64,000 bases of DNA from Tetradesmus obliquus (lineage: Eukaryota; Chlorophyta; Chlorophyceae; Sphaeropleales; Scenedesmaceae): NCBI GenBank assembly GCA_030272155.1, contig CP126194.1, forward strand, positions 4,641,501 through 4,705,500, given 5' to 3'. How positions within the stretch are numbered: the stretch's first letter is position 1; each line of letters opens with the position of its first letter. This document shows, one piece after another, positions 12,296 to 24,900 of the stretch. The notes under the pieces were generated by a model. It had not been told where the DNA came from and ran no database searches. It was given only the letters and a program-made list of their open reading frames with translations. The position numbers and the translations under genes are program-made.

Positions 12296-14267
12296 CTGCC
12301 ACGGACTCGACAGCCGTGACCTTCCAGCCTGTCATGATGTCCACACCCAGCGACTGCAGAGCCTGCAGACATCAAGCAGCGCATCCGACGTCAGCGAACC
12401 AAAAGCCGAACATAAAAGTTGGAAGCAGCGCATGTTGAGAAGCGTGCACACCACTTCAGACTTGGCAGCACCAAACAAAATCAAACAAAAGTGCCAGTAC
12501 CATCATGATTAAGCGTGAAGACCAGCAACTCGCTGGTGCTGCTGCCGTTGCTGTTGCAACACGCTGCAGCCACTCTACAGCAGCCCACTCCCCAAAGCAC
12601 ACCACTGGCCCCTCCTCACCTGCACAGCTGCCTCGCGCTGCCCTGCCGGCGCCGCCTCCAGAATCTCCGCGCCAGGCGTCAGCAGCACCACGCGCGCCTT
12701 GCCCTTCAGCCGCTCACCCACCACAGCAGCAAGCTCCACGCCAGCATAGCCCGCACCCACCACCGCCACTGTTGCCGGCGGCTGGCCCAGCGCTGCCCGC
12801 GCCTCATATGCTGCTAGCTGCTGCGCAACGAACTCGGCATCTTCGAGCGACACAAAAGGCCTCGCATGCTCCCGCACGCCAGGCACCCCGCGCGGGTCTG
12901 CTGCAGCGCCCAGTGACACCACTAGCCAGTCGTATTGGATGCTGCCGCCTGAGGCCAGCGTGATGCTGCCGCCTGTCGCGCTGCCGCCGTCGGTGAGCAG
13001 CTGCTCCGGCTGCACCTCCAGCACCTTGTCCTGCAGTAGCAGCAGCAGCAGCGGCAGCAGCAGCAGCAGCATCGGTGCAGCGCTGGTCAGCTGTAATAAG
13101 ACCACACTCCAAAGTTCTGTCAGACGTTCATGCAGCTGCACGACACACCAGCTGCTTGGCGTGCTCAGCTCAATTAAACCTGCCGCCTGCGACACTAATC
13201 TCCGCACCTGTACAAACTGGATCGGGTATGGCGCGAGCAGCTGCGCAAAAGGCGGCGCCACCTCCCAGGCCTGTGCAGTGCCGTTGATGAGCTCATACAG
13301 CAGCGGCTTAAAGATGAAGCGCTCCCCCTGGTCAATCAGTGTCACCTGCAGGGATACCAGAGGCGGCAGTTGTTGCTGCAGGGCATTAGCAGCGTGGTGT
13401 GGAGAGGTGCTGCAGGTGACAGCTGCTGGCGGTGATGCTCAGCAGCGCACAAGCAGGCAGGAAGGTGCTCAGTCCTGGTGCTGTCTGCTGTCGTGCATGG
13501 AAGTGCATGCATGCTTGCACTCACGTTCGAACAGCTGTCGGCGCCACTGCTGCTCTGGCCTACACTCCCCTTCGCTTCTGTTACAAGCACATCACAAGCA
13601 CTAACGAATGCACTGTCCTGTGTGGGCTGCACTTGCCTTTGGCTTCTTGCCCCTGGGCCACATCAGCAGCTCCAGCTTGATCGCTGTGTACAGCCCGCCA
13701 AAGCCGCCACCGAGAATGCACACGCGCGGCCTACCATCACCGCTGTCCATAACGGTGCTGCTGCTGGCAGCACTTGTGTTCAGTGGTGTAGTGCTGGTGC
13801 CTGCAGGGCAGTTGGCAGCAGGACAAGTCAGCAGCAGCGGTTTGCTGATTGTGCGCATGCATGTTGAAAGCAGTGTAGCCACCTGGGGCATCCCAGACAA
13901 CATATGCACGGCAATGCAGAGATCTGATGCATGCACAAATGACGCAAGCAAGATTAGCAGCCACGCAGTACCTGTTGCATCGCCGTTGCCAGCTGCTGCT
14001 GAGGTGTGCAGTGCCCTGCGCCTATGAAGCATGCAACCTGCACCTGCATGGTGCATGCTCAGGCCATCAGCAAACGACAAGGAAGCCGTAAAACACGGTT
14101 CACCACCTGTAATTTCAACTGGGGCACTACACATGCGCTTCACCTGCACTACACCTCCTTGCCGCCCCTTCAACTGTTGTGCCAGCAGCACCACACGCTG
14201 CAGGTGCCCTGCTGTGGCTGATAACTGCTGCTCTGAGGGCTCGCACACCAAAGGAGGTGCCGCTCAT
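11111..14267 (-). CDS. NDC1: type II NAD(P)H:quinone oxidoreductase, NDC1-like
   Basis: NDC1 is a rotenone-insensitive FAD enzyme passing electrons from NAD(P)H to plastoquinone/prenylquinones in plastids; the plant enzyme is also needed for phylloquinone maturation. Seven exons close to 618 residues: 14155-14267, 13972-14015, 13637-13800, 13208-13345, 12620-13030, 11764-12362, 11111-11498. The N terminus (MSGTSFGVRALRAAVISHSR) is basic and Ala/Ser-rich like an organelle transit peptide. The FAD site GGGFGG is near residue 81, the NAD(P)H site VVGAGYAGVE near 245, and an ATG-type FAD motif lies in VFALGDVS. The C terminus (YQHLGDMMSLG, LLRRAAYLYRQPT, VAASWMQQ) is the NDC1-specific tail. Exon 3 must use a GC donor (AAG|GCAAGT) to keep phase. 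Exon 6 carries a poly-Ala/Ser/Gln insert of about 55 residues. Plastid versus dual targeting is unresolved. Confidence 0.88.
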
Positions 14268-14867
14268 CGCCACTTGCTTGCAGCCACTGGAACTAATCAT
14301 CGAACAGCTGCTGCGCGGACGATGCGCGCCCAACCTTGCAAGCTTTGAAATGTATCAAGCACCTACTAGCCCTACTAGGGTCACTGTAAGCTACAGCCAC
14401 AGCTTGGGGTGTTGAAGTGACCAAGCAAAACACCAAACGCTTTCATTTTTTACAGGAGTGGTTAAATCGACCCGGGCAGATCGTGGCTGCCACACCCCCG
14501 CCCGCTCATGATGGGTGTCATAGCTCCCGACTAAACCCGTGCCCTGTCACACGTTTCACGAGGAACAAAGCACGATCTAATCTGCATTATTTCTTGCCGT
14601 TCTCCTTTTTACACACCTCGTAGAAAACACAGTCACGGCACGAACACAGTAGATTTGTTCATGCGCTATTTCCGTCGTCACCGCACCGGATGTCGTGCGA
14701 AAGCGACCTCTAGGGCTGATTGGAACCATTTTGGGGGCTATGGGTACTTGGCGTGCCTTGAACAGTAGACAGTCGGTATGCGCCTGCGCAGCAGACCATC
14801 CAGGAGGCGTCCACGGGACGGCTGGCATTTCAACGGAAGAAGTTGCGCTTCTATAGCATCCATTATT
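14268..14867. promoter_or_regulatory. divergent promoter region, NDC1 / membrane kinase
   Basis: 600 bp separate the two start codons. It is more A+T-rich than its flanks around 14410-14640. I saw no clear TATA box and no ORF with similarity. Confidence 0.4.
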
Positions 14868-15416
14868 ATGCTAAGCGCTCGGCTGTATTTCCTGCTGCTG
14901 GTGGCTGTGAGTTGTTTGCTGCACTGCTGCAGCATCCCCTTGCCATAACACCAGCTGTTTAGCCACCTTGTTGTGTGTCAGTTTCTAGCTGTGCCCTCAG
15001 CGAGGCGCTGATCTGTACTTGCAGTGGTGTAATTGGGCCCTCGGCAAGGAGCTTCACTCTGCTGTGCCTTGCGTGCCGCTAGCTGCGTCATGCCATCTTG
15101 ATGATGCACTAGCATGCGTGGCAGCACAACACCCCAGCGTTGCAGCAGCAACAAGTGTCCAGACATGGTATGCACGGCCTGTGGCATGTGGTGCATCGAT
15201 GACGCACCAGACTTTGGACTCGAACCCGCCTTTAGCATCTGTCCTGCGTGTACTGCAGGTGCATGCGCAGCTACCGGTCGGGACAGTCACCACCACGCTT
15301 GCAGAGGTGGCAGATGGAGTTTTCTTTCAGGCTTTCACAAACGAGTCGGTCACAGAGATCTTGGTGAATCCCAAAAACTTTGTACTGTCCAGAGAGGCCT
15401 GGTGAGCTGCAGCCCA

Positions 15417-15452
<36 letters not shown>

Positions 15453-15821
15453 CGGTCAACAGGCAGTGCTAGCTGGCTGCGCGGGAACAAAGCTAAGGAG
15501 TTGCTGCTGCTGTGGTGGCTGCTTGCACAGGGCAGCCGGCAGAGGCTGCGCCAGCAAGCGTGGCGACATGCAGCAGCGGCAGCGGCAGCGTTACCCGGCT
15601 GATGCACAGCCTTTGTGTCGCCTGACTGTGGCTGTCCTGTGCTGCGCAGGTCCGTGTATAACGTCGACAACCCGTACCGCCTCACTCGTGACATTTTGAT
15701 TAGGTCGGCATTTGAGACAGCAGGGCAGCTGGACTTCCAGTTCCTGTCTGGCAAGGTGCTGGTGGGCCAGGGAGTGACAGTCACCCTGGAGAACCTGGTC
15801 GTGCGCAACATCAGGTGCGCA

Positions 15822-15861
<40 letters not shown>

Positions 15862-18800
15862 GCGTGCCGAGGGCCTTGCAGCCGTCAGCAGTCAGCGCCA
15901 ACTGAGGAAGTAGTAGCGCTTGCAGCGGGCGTGTTAGTGTTTGACATGGTTCGCATCAGCACTGGCAGCTTCAACAATGGCAGCAGCAGCAGCAGCAGCA
16001 ACAGCAGCGCAAAGCGCGGTGGGAGACGACGAACGTAACAGTGTGCAAGCACAACTGCGTGCTTGGCGGACATTCGCTTGTACACACAGATCACAAACCT
16101 GTCTGTGTACACACATAGCATATGCACCTGCCAGTTGGCACGCTTGCCGTGCTGCTGCATGGACAGCATTGTGACCAGGGCGTGCTGTGTGGCTTGTTGC
16201 TGCGCTTGCAGGAAACTGGGTGGCTTCTCCCTGGACTTCTTTGGTGGGTGACTGATGTTTGGCGGGAAGTCAACTCGGTAGCGTTAGCAGTGTTAGCAGC
16301 AGCAGAGGCAGCAGCATCAGCAGCGTTGGATGGAGCTGGGTTGATGTTTGCGATGTGCTGTTGTCATGCCAGTGTTGGTGCTGAGTCATAGCACCCACAG
16401 AGACTGCTCAGCAATGCATCAGCATCTGCGCCCCTGGTGTGCGTATTACTGCTTAGATGTAGCATCTCTCTCTACAGTATCAGGCGTCATTTAGCTCACC
16501 TGACGCCGTGTCTCCATTGTGCTGCCCGCATGTGCTGTTCCGCTGTGTGGCTGCTGTCGCGCTGCACAATGCAGTGGTGAGTCCTCAGCTTATGCTGCTT
16601 CTGCAGTGCTAGACAATAAGTGCATTCCACCCAGCATGCTTTATAGTCTTTGATTGCTCAGAGATGGCTATTCAATAAGTGCATGTCCTCTCAGCGGCCG
16701 TCTGTGGTGCATGCAGACGTGGATTGGAAGCGCCGGGTGTTGGTTACGGGTTTACAGCAGTGCCGAGTCGTGCTCTTTGGGTGTTTTGGCTAATGAGGCT
16801 TCTGATATGTCGACTGCTGCGGGTTGTTGTGGTCACGGCGCATAAAGCAGCTGACGACTTGTAAACCAGCTTATGCGTGCCAGCTGACAGTGATCAAGCA
16901 GCCGCTGCCAACTTGATGTCAAGCAACTTCACGGCGAGCAGATTCCTGTAGGGTTTGTGACATGCTGTGCTTGTGCGCTGCAGGGTGACACCAACTCGAC
17001 CATCATCATGCGCAACGTGGTGCGTGCGAAGCTGGTGTGCAACCCCATCGACCAGGCCCTCACCTCTGCCAAGTCCTTCAGCAACTACCCTGGCTTTCCA
17101 CCCAACAACGTAACTATGTTGAACGACGTCTGTATCTTTGCGCCCAACTGGACAGACCAGGTAGGGCCGGCTTTTGCTGCCGCAGTGCACGGCTAGGGGA
17201 GGGCGGTGGTATGCGCTTTGTGTGTTAGCCGCTGTTCACACTTGCGCTTGTGCAGAGGCGCAGGACGTGGAAATGCTGCCTGCAGTTGATGCTCTCCGGC
17301 TCCGGTACAGCTTGCTGCTGCACACGCATCGCATCCTGCTGCGCTAGTCTAAGCTGGCTTTCTTGCTGCTCTGTGCCTCTGCCGCTGCTGCCGGACGCCT
17401 GCAACGCTTTGCTGCAACCATCCTGCTGCACACCTTTGCTCAGCAGGTCTGCTTCGACGACAGCGTTCATTTCGGGAGCATGGCGTTCCTTGTGCGCAAC
17501 ACAGACCCCGACGCAGGGTTCAGCTGGCCTGGCTATGTGCTTTACATGGTCAACACCACACGCGTGTGCTCATACTACATCTCCAACAAGTGCTACGCAA
17601 GCTTTGGGCAGGACACCTGCATAGCCGAGGCGCTGAACAGGCTGCTGAACGACACACGAACCTTCCAGTGGACTCCAGGCGCGATCGCGGGCGTCGCCAC
17701 TGCAGGTGTGCTTGCAGGACAGCGGCGTCTCTCGGCTGGCCTGTCAAGCAGCTGAGGCTGCGGCAGTTCCCTGCTGACTCAGCTGGAGCTTTGTGCTGGT
17801 GTAAACGCTGCTGACTGTTGCACATGTGTAAGCTGCATACCAGCGTGCTCGTGCAAGCCCTCGTGTGCGTGCTGTTCTGAGTGCAGTTAAGTTGTTCAGG
17901 CTAGCATTATCAGCACCAACTCTGCCAGTACGCCAGCAGCGCCTACTGCTGCCCACTTTCACATAAGAGTTTTGGCACTGCCATTCACTAACTAACTCTC
18001 CTGCCTGTGCTGTTTTTTCCTGCAACACTTTCCATGCCTGCTGTGCGGCCTGCAGCTGGCGTTGTGGTGGTGGCGGCTGTGCTGTGCTGCGTGTTCCGCA
18101 AGCGCCTGCTGCTGTGCCTGGTCAAGATCAGCCGCAAGTCCCTGCAGGAGCTGGAGTCCAAGAGCAGCCCGTGAGTGACGTTTGAAATTATGTTACATTG
18201 TTACATTGTTACATAACGTACTCACGGTCACGCCTGGTGGGCTTGGCAGGTTGCCACAGGGTTGCAGAAGCAGCAGATACTGCTTGCAGTGTGTTTGATG
18301 CAGAGGTGTAGGTGTGCTTGCCCCATGCAGCAGCTCAGCGTATGGTTCACATGCACATGTGCTTGCCAATATCATATATATAATGCCTATTGTTCCACCC
18401 GCAGCTGTCCTGCACTGCGTACGGCTTGCAGCACATACGCCTGTGGCGGCTCACACCCAAGTAGACGCGCGGCACGTGACACGCTTGCTGTTGCCGCCGC
18501 CGCTGCTGGTGCTGCTGCTGCTGCTGCAGGACGATTGATGGCGAGGGCACATCAAGCCTGATACTCACGTCGAGCGATCAGAACAAGAAGCGGTCGGTGG
18601 CGCAGACTGTGCGATTAGGTGGGCCCTGGAAACCCAGCTAGCCCATGCTGCGTTTGGATGTTGCACCTAGGTGCTGTACCGGTAGCACAACTGTGAGTTG
18701 GTGTCCCAGCTGCTGGAATCTGCACAGCACCTTGCCATCAGCAGCTGTTTGACTTGACGGAAGTGCATCTAGCATTGTGCTGTTTCTTTTTATATTGCTC

Positions 18801-21477
18801 TGGCGAGTTTCTACACAGCGGGGCTAATCTTGTACCACCATCATGGCTTGCTGCTGCAGGTGTTCTGCTGGGCTCTGGCTCGTTTGGAAGGGTCTACAGG
18901 TAAGGTCTCACCTAGGTGGATGATGATGAGGTGCCAGGTGGAGTAAAATGTACTGCTTCTTTTCATGGATAATGATTATTTATCAAAGAGTGTCTTGAAC
19001 GGCGCGATCGGCATTGCGCAGTGCTGGACGGACGCCTGATTAGATGCCACATGCTGCAACAAGACTGACACCAGTACGCATGCCGCATGCTGCTGTGAGA
19101 GAGGCCACCTTGAAGCGGCATCAGGCAATGCTGACTGCAAAGTGCTGGCCGCTGCTGCTGCTGCTGCTGCTTGTGTGATGCTGCAGGGGCTGCTGGCATG
19201 GCACTGATGTTGCGGTGAAGATCATTTCCTGCACGCCTGACGAGCTGCCAAAGGTGCTCAAGGAGGCGGAGGTCATGATGCAGGTGCGGCAGGGTAGTTA
19301 TGTTTGGGGCCTGTTCAACTCTCAACTGCCCTGAGAGGTAGCGTGTGCTTCACATGCATGAGGAGAGTGTACAGCGCACAGCGAAAGGATTCCTGGCCTA
19401 CCTCTTCAATCGCAGTTGCAGGAGATCTGCGCAGCGAGCTGGTGTTTGGTGCTGCCACCACACTGACCGCTGCCCTGCACCGCCTGCTATCTTTCTGCCT
19501 TGTGCGGCCGCCTTTGCTGCTGCTGCTGCTGTGCAGCTGCACCACCCCAACATCGTGCGGGCCTACCAGTGCAGCGTATGGAACCCGACTGAGCAGCAGC
19601 GCGCCTTGCAGGTGAGGCACGCCTGGCAGCAGCCTGCAGCCCAGCACCATACATCGCACGGCACACGGGGTGTACTGCTGATTGCTGCTGATTGTGAAGG
19701 CTGAGCTACTGCTGGATGCCGTTTGTGGAGACCCTTTTATGCACTTCAGCAGGCTGGTGCCTGCTGACTGTGAGGTGCCGCGCTGCTACTCATATGGACC
19801 AAGGTCTTCTGACATGTGGATTGCTCCGTGTGTCCTGCAGGCCGGCAAGAAGGCAGCAGCAGGCGCTGCCACACCAGCGCAGAAGGCCAGTGGCCGCCGC
19901 GCCAAGGCAGACAGCAGCAGCCAGCAGACCGGCAGCACCAGCAGCATGATGCAGCGCAGCAGCAGCACCGGCCGCGGCGGCAGCGCAGCAGCAGCAGCAG
20001 CGGGCGGCAGGGCTGCACGGGACAGCAGCGTCGTGATCAACATCATGCCTGACATTGTGCTGCACCCGCACGGCAACGCGGGCGCCGCCGGCAATGCTGC
20101 TGCAGCGGGCGGCAGGAGGGGTGCCGCTGCGCGGCAGGCAGCTGCCGCATCTGCTGCTGGCAGCGGCACAGTCAGCAGCAGCCAGGACGGCACGTCCGGA
20201 ACGCTCAGCGGGACACACAGCGGCATTGTTTCTGGGTCTGGCACTGCTGCACACTCCCAGCCTCGCTCTTCAGCTAGCGGCTCATCCTCAGCTGCAGGCA
20301 CCGCTGCAGCGGCAACGCCGGCAGCAGCAGCAGCAGCAGGGGCAGTGACTGCTGGCTACACCTCTGGCGGCAGCAGCTCTCTGTCTGCAGCAGCGCGGCA
20401 GCTGATGTCCAAGGTGCTGCACCCCGTGGCGCAGCACCAGCAGCAGCAGCAGGAGGCCTGGGCGCGGCAGCAGCAGCAGCAGCAGCAGCACCCGCAGGCA
20501 CCCTCCACACGCAGCTGGAGCCAGGAAGGGTACATCTACCCACATGGCCGCTTTGCAGGTAGCCCGTTGTCCAGTGCTGCCCCTACTGGCAGCGCAGCCG
20601 GCAGCAGCGGCGGCACTTGGGGTGCCAGTGTGGGGTACTACTTCCCACGGCCCTTCTTGCCAGCACCGGCAGACCCAAGTGCCGCCAGCAGCAGCAGCGT
20701 GGCGGGTTTCTTAAGCGGTGGCAGTGCCAGCGCGGGGCAGCAGCTGGCGCCTGCTTACTCCAGCCAGGGTGTGCACAGCGCGCCGCTAGTAGAGCGCGAG
20801 CAAGCAGGCAGCAGCTTCATGGCAGCAGAGGTAGGGTCATCCACAGCACCCACAGCGTATGGCAGCAGCGGCGCGCAGGTGCTGCTGCCGATGATGCGCG
20901 GCGTGCCGTACACCGCAGGCAGCAGCGGCAGCGCCCCCATGTCCACGTCTGCGGTTTCGCCCACGGCTGCATCTGCAGCGCAGCAGGGCTCGCAATCGCA
21001 GATGGGCTACAGCAGCACCAGCTCCGGCAGTGCCCTGGCTAAAGGCAGGGACGGCAGCGGCGGCTGGTGGGGGGTCAGCTCCTGGAGGCAGCAGCGGCAG
21101 CAGGCCCTGCAGCAGCAGGCCGGCGTGGGCAGCAGCAGCAGCGCGACGCGCAGCGGTGCGCAGACTGGCAGCAGCAGCGGCGGCGGCCAGCAGCAGCAGC
21201 AGCCGCCGTATGATGGCTTGTCGGCGGAGCAGCTGTCATCTGGAGCTGCCATTTCATCGGGAGCAGCGGGAGCTGTTGTGGATCCAGCCACTGGCAGGGT
21301 GCTGGAGATCCAGCCGGCCGCAAGTGGCTGGTGGAGGCGGCAAAAGAAGCGCAGCTCTGCTGGCAGCTCCTCAGCAGACAGCCAAGCCCCCAACAGCAGC
21401 AGCAGCATACCCGTGAGCGGCGAGCAGCAGGGCGTGGCGGCGGCAGCGGCTGCCGCCGCTGCTGCTGCGACGGCTGG

Positions 21478-21510
<33 letters not shown>

Positions 21511-22568
21511 AGGGCAGCCTGGCGATGAGCTGCTGCCTGGTGATGTGAGCAGCGAGGAGGGGCGCCAGGAAGTGCAGGTGGGCTGCTGTGCAGTGAGATG
21601 TGTTGGGAGATGCATGTGCTGCGTGGATGCATGTCCATGTATGATTGCTGGTGGTGGATCTGCACTGAGCAAGCAGCGGCCACAAGCGCAAGCGCGGTGT
21701 TCGGTATAGGGTGCTGTGGCTGTGGTTGGCTATCAACCGAGGAGCATGCAGCTTTGGCTGCCAAGGGCTGCTATGCTATGGCCTTTCCTGCTTGCTGTGT
21801 GCGGCACCATTGCTCTTTGTTGAGCTGCTCTGTGCCTTGCTGCGGCTGCTGCTGCTGCTGCTGCCGTTTTTAGGTGTGGCTGGTGCTGGAGCTGTGCACG
21901 GGCGGCACGCTGAAGGATGCGGTGTCCATGGGCAAGCTCAAGGCGCAGGGCCGCCTGGAAATGGTGAGCGGCGCAGCAGCTGTTGATGTGCATGCTGACC
22001 TTGCGATTTGCGCTGCTTTGCATTGCATCTCATTCGCCTTCTTTTGTCAGCAAGGGCTGCTGGCATTGCAGCGGCTGCTTTGACGTGGCGAGAGCTCAGC
22101 CCATTTTGACTGCATGGCTGATTGTTGGCATGCATTTCAGTTACAGCAGCATGCATGAGCACGTAAGCCCAGTTGTTGTCCACTGCACTGCAGCTGCATA
22201 TTCTGCCGCACTGAACCTTGCCCTGATGCCTGCTGCTGCTGCTGCTGCTGCTGCTGCTCAGGCCAAGCTGCTGTGCAGGCTGCTGGATGCTGCCACTGGC
22301 ATGGCCTACCTGCACAGCAAGGGCGTGCTGCACGGAGACCTCAAGGCAGGCAATGTGCTGCTGCAGGCCACAGTGCACGGCACCTACGGCCAGGTGCGGC
22401 GGCTGGCGTGCTGCTGGTTGGTTTGCAGCAGCTGTTATGGTTTGCAGCGGGTGTGCTTGGTGCAGTGTACAGAGTTGTGCGACAGCGTGCCTCATGTTTG
22501 GACGGCGTGCAGCGTGCTTGGCGAGCCTGGTGGTGGTGTCAGAGGTGATGACTGTCTGTTGGTTATCC

Positions 22569-22609
<41 letters not shown>

Positions 22610-24769
22610 CTGCAGGTGGCCAAGATCTCCGACTTTGGCCTGGCAGCCACGCTGCTTGATGGAGCAACGCACCGCAGCACAGCCAGCATGGGCACCATGT
22701 GAGCTCAATTCGGCAGTTCGGCAGCTTGGCAGCCTCGTTACATCGATCATACAATATTTTTGGTCGTCGACTTTGGGCACATCATGCGATGTCGACTTTG
22801 CTCACAAGCTTGCATGCCGATTAGAGCGCGCGGCGCACTTTCGAATCAAGCTGGCTGTGCTGTTGTGTTGCTACACCAGCGGCTGACATGCTGCTGCCTG
22901 CACTCTGCCTGCTGCACCCCTGTTGTCTTTCTCTGCTGCAGCACCCACATGGCTCCCGAGGTGCTGCGCTCTGGACACATGAGCACAGCAGCTGATGTGT
23001 GAGTGCCAGCTGCCCTTGTTTCTGCTTCATAGCTGCTGCGCTGAGGATGGTTTGCGCTCATTGTCAGTTGTTTCGCATGCAGGTGTCATGCAGCTAGTCG
23101 AGCATGCGGAATCCCACGTATCATTGCAGTGTGTGCTGCGTTGTGCTTGCGTGTTCAGCAAAGCGTTGGTGCAGTGTGCCGGCTTTTATGCTCAACCAAC
23201 TTATGCCCGGGCTGACAAGCGCGTCTTCTGCTGCTGTGATGCTTGCTGCTGCTGCAGGTACTCTTTTGGCATCATGAGTGAGTGCTGGCATGCAGCAGCT
23301 ACCGCAGCAGGGGCAGCTACACATGCACGCAAATGACTGCACTTACTCAAGTACTGCCCGCTAGCAGCTGTTGAGCGTGTGTGCTGTGGTGCTAACGCAT
23401 CCTCAGCTGCAGTGTGCTTGCATGCTGTTGTTCACCTGCGTCTCCTGCGGCGTGCAGCACCTTGCTCACCCCCTGGCGCTCTCAGCTCGCGCTTGTGCTG
23501 CTTGCTGCTCCTTGTCACTGAGCCAAAATCAAACTACTGATCCTTGCTGCTGCTGTACTCTTGACTCGCAGTGTGGGAGGTGTACACCAACCAGCAGGCG
23601 CACCAGGGGCTGCACTACGGTGCAGTGGTGGAGCGAGTGGTGGTCCGCGGGGAGCGGCCAAAGGTGATCCCCACTGCCTAGGGCACTGCTGCGGCTCTCA
23701 GCAGATGCTGTACCTCACACTGCCGCAGCTAGTCTGTGGATGTGAAGTATGGAATACTGTAGTCTGGCAGATGAGGCAGATCAACATCTCTGTAGCCGGT
23801 GATCTTGCCTCTCTACAGCGGCCCCCGTACACGTCATGCACGCTTACTAACAAGAACGTTGCTGACAGGCCTGCTGCTGTGCTTCTGCCTGCGTTTCTTG
23901 TTGCGTGCGGCTGCCTGACTTGCGTGCTGCTGCAGGTCCCCGCGGACATGCCGAACGAGTACTCGCTGCTCATGCGCAGCTGCTGGGATGGGGACGCAGC
24001 AAAGCGCCCCAACTTTGCACAGGTCATCACTTGCCTGGAGCTCCTGCTCGACAACTTGACATCAGACTCTGACGGCCGCATCAGTGAGGGCAGCGAGGGA
24101 GCAGCAAGCACCAGCAGCGCCAGCGGCAAAGGCGGCAACGCCAGCGGCGGCAACGCAAGCAGCGTGAAGATGGAGGACCTGCTCGCCCGCAAGTCAGAGC
24201 CAGTGTCAGCAGCAGCGGATGCGGCGCCGGACTCTGCATGTGGGAAGGACAGCTCCGGCGCTGGCAGCAGCAGCGCAGCGGCTGCGGGTGTTATTGCTGC
24301 CGGCAAGCCTGGCGGGCTCCTTGCCGGCAGCAGCAGCAGCCGGCCGTCGGCTGCGTCGGGCTCTGGCCTCGGCGCTGCTACGCCTGGCACGTCGCAGCTG
24401 CTGGAGCAGCGGCAGCAGCAGCTGCAGATGGTGTCTGTGCCGAGCGGGGGCAAGGCGTTGTTAGAGCGCCTGGCGTCTGGCGCCTCCACATCATCATCGC
24501 ATGGCATGCTGTGTGCCACTTCGCTGCTCGGCACAAGCTCCAGGGCCGGTCAAACTGCCGGCACCTGGTCAAGCTCCTTAGGAGGGTCTGGTAGCATGGG
24601 GTCGACGCTGGGAGTGCCAGCGACGCCGCAGCAGCCGGGCGCGCAGCAGCAGCAGCAGCAGCCGGACGCGTGGCAGCAGATGGGCAGGCAAGGGTTGCGG
24701 CAGGGGCAGCAGCGCGGCAGCAAAGACGAGGCGGAAGCAGATGGAGGGCAGCTGGTGCAGGACCTGTGA
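14868..24769 (+). CDS. single-pass membrane protein kinase (TKL-type) with large N-lobe insert
   Basis: Receptor-like kinase expected at the plasma membrane or an endomembrane. Twenty exons close to 1453 residues: 14868-14906, 15259-15401, 15650-15814, 16212-16247, 16495-16576, 16984-17160, 17447-17705, 18056-18170, 18530-18618, 18860-18899, 19187-19283, 19537-19611, 19841-21577, 21874-21963, 22262-22393, 22616-22698, 22942-22998, 23258-23277, 23572-23663, 23936-24769. Signal peptide MLSARLYFLLLVAVHA; extracellular part to about 290 with several Cys and N-glycosylation sites; membrane helix about 290-312 then RKR. Kinase motifs: GSGSFGRVY, AVK, HGDLKAGN (HGD, not HRD), DFG, APE. Residues 440-1018, all in exon 13, form a Ser/Gly/Gln/Ala-rich insert between strands beta4 (HHPNIVRAY) and beta5 (VWLVLELCTGG). 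A low-complexity tail follows about 1210. The ligand is unknown. Exons 4 and 5 were chosen by phase and are the least certain. Confidence 0.82.
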
Positions 24770-24815
24770 GCGCCTGCAGTTTGAATGACTGGATGCCTTC
24801 CCAGTTGTGTGCCTG

Positions 24816-24900
24816 GCTTGCAGGACAGGGCGCCCGCACAGCTTGCAGGGCAGGGCGCCCGCACAGCTTGCAGGGCAGGGCGCCCGCACAGCTTGCAGGA
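24816..24900. repeat. 25-bp tandem repeat, about 3.4 copies
   Basis: The unit GCTTGCAGGGCAGGGCGCCC plus GCACA begins at 24816, 24841, 24866 and 24891. Each copy contains TTGCAGG, a 3' splice-site-like word, just downstream of the kinase stop codon. Confidence 0.9.

Noticed and set aside
16212-16243. Kinase exon 4 ending at the first donor (TTTG|GTGGGT)
   Set aside because: It forces a frame break with exon 6; ending at 16247 and adding exon 16495-16576 restores phase through to the stop.
19786-21764. Minus-strand open frames opposite kinase exon 13
   Set aside because: Shadows of the GC-rich repetitive insert; the plus frame joins neighbouring kinase exons in phase.
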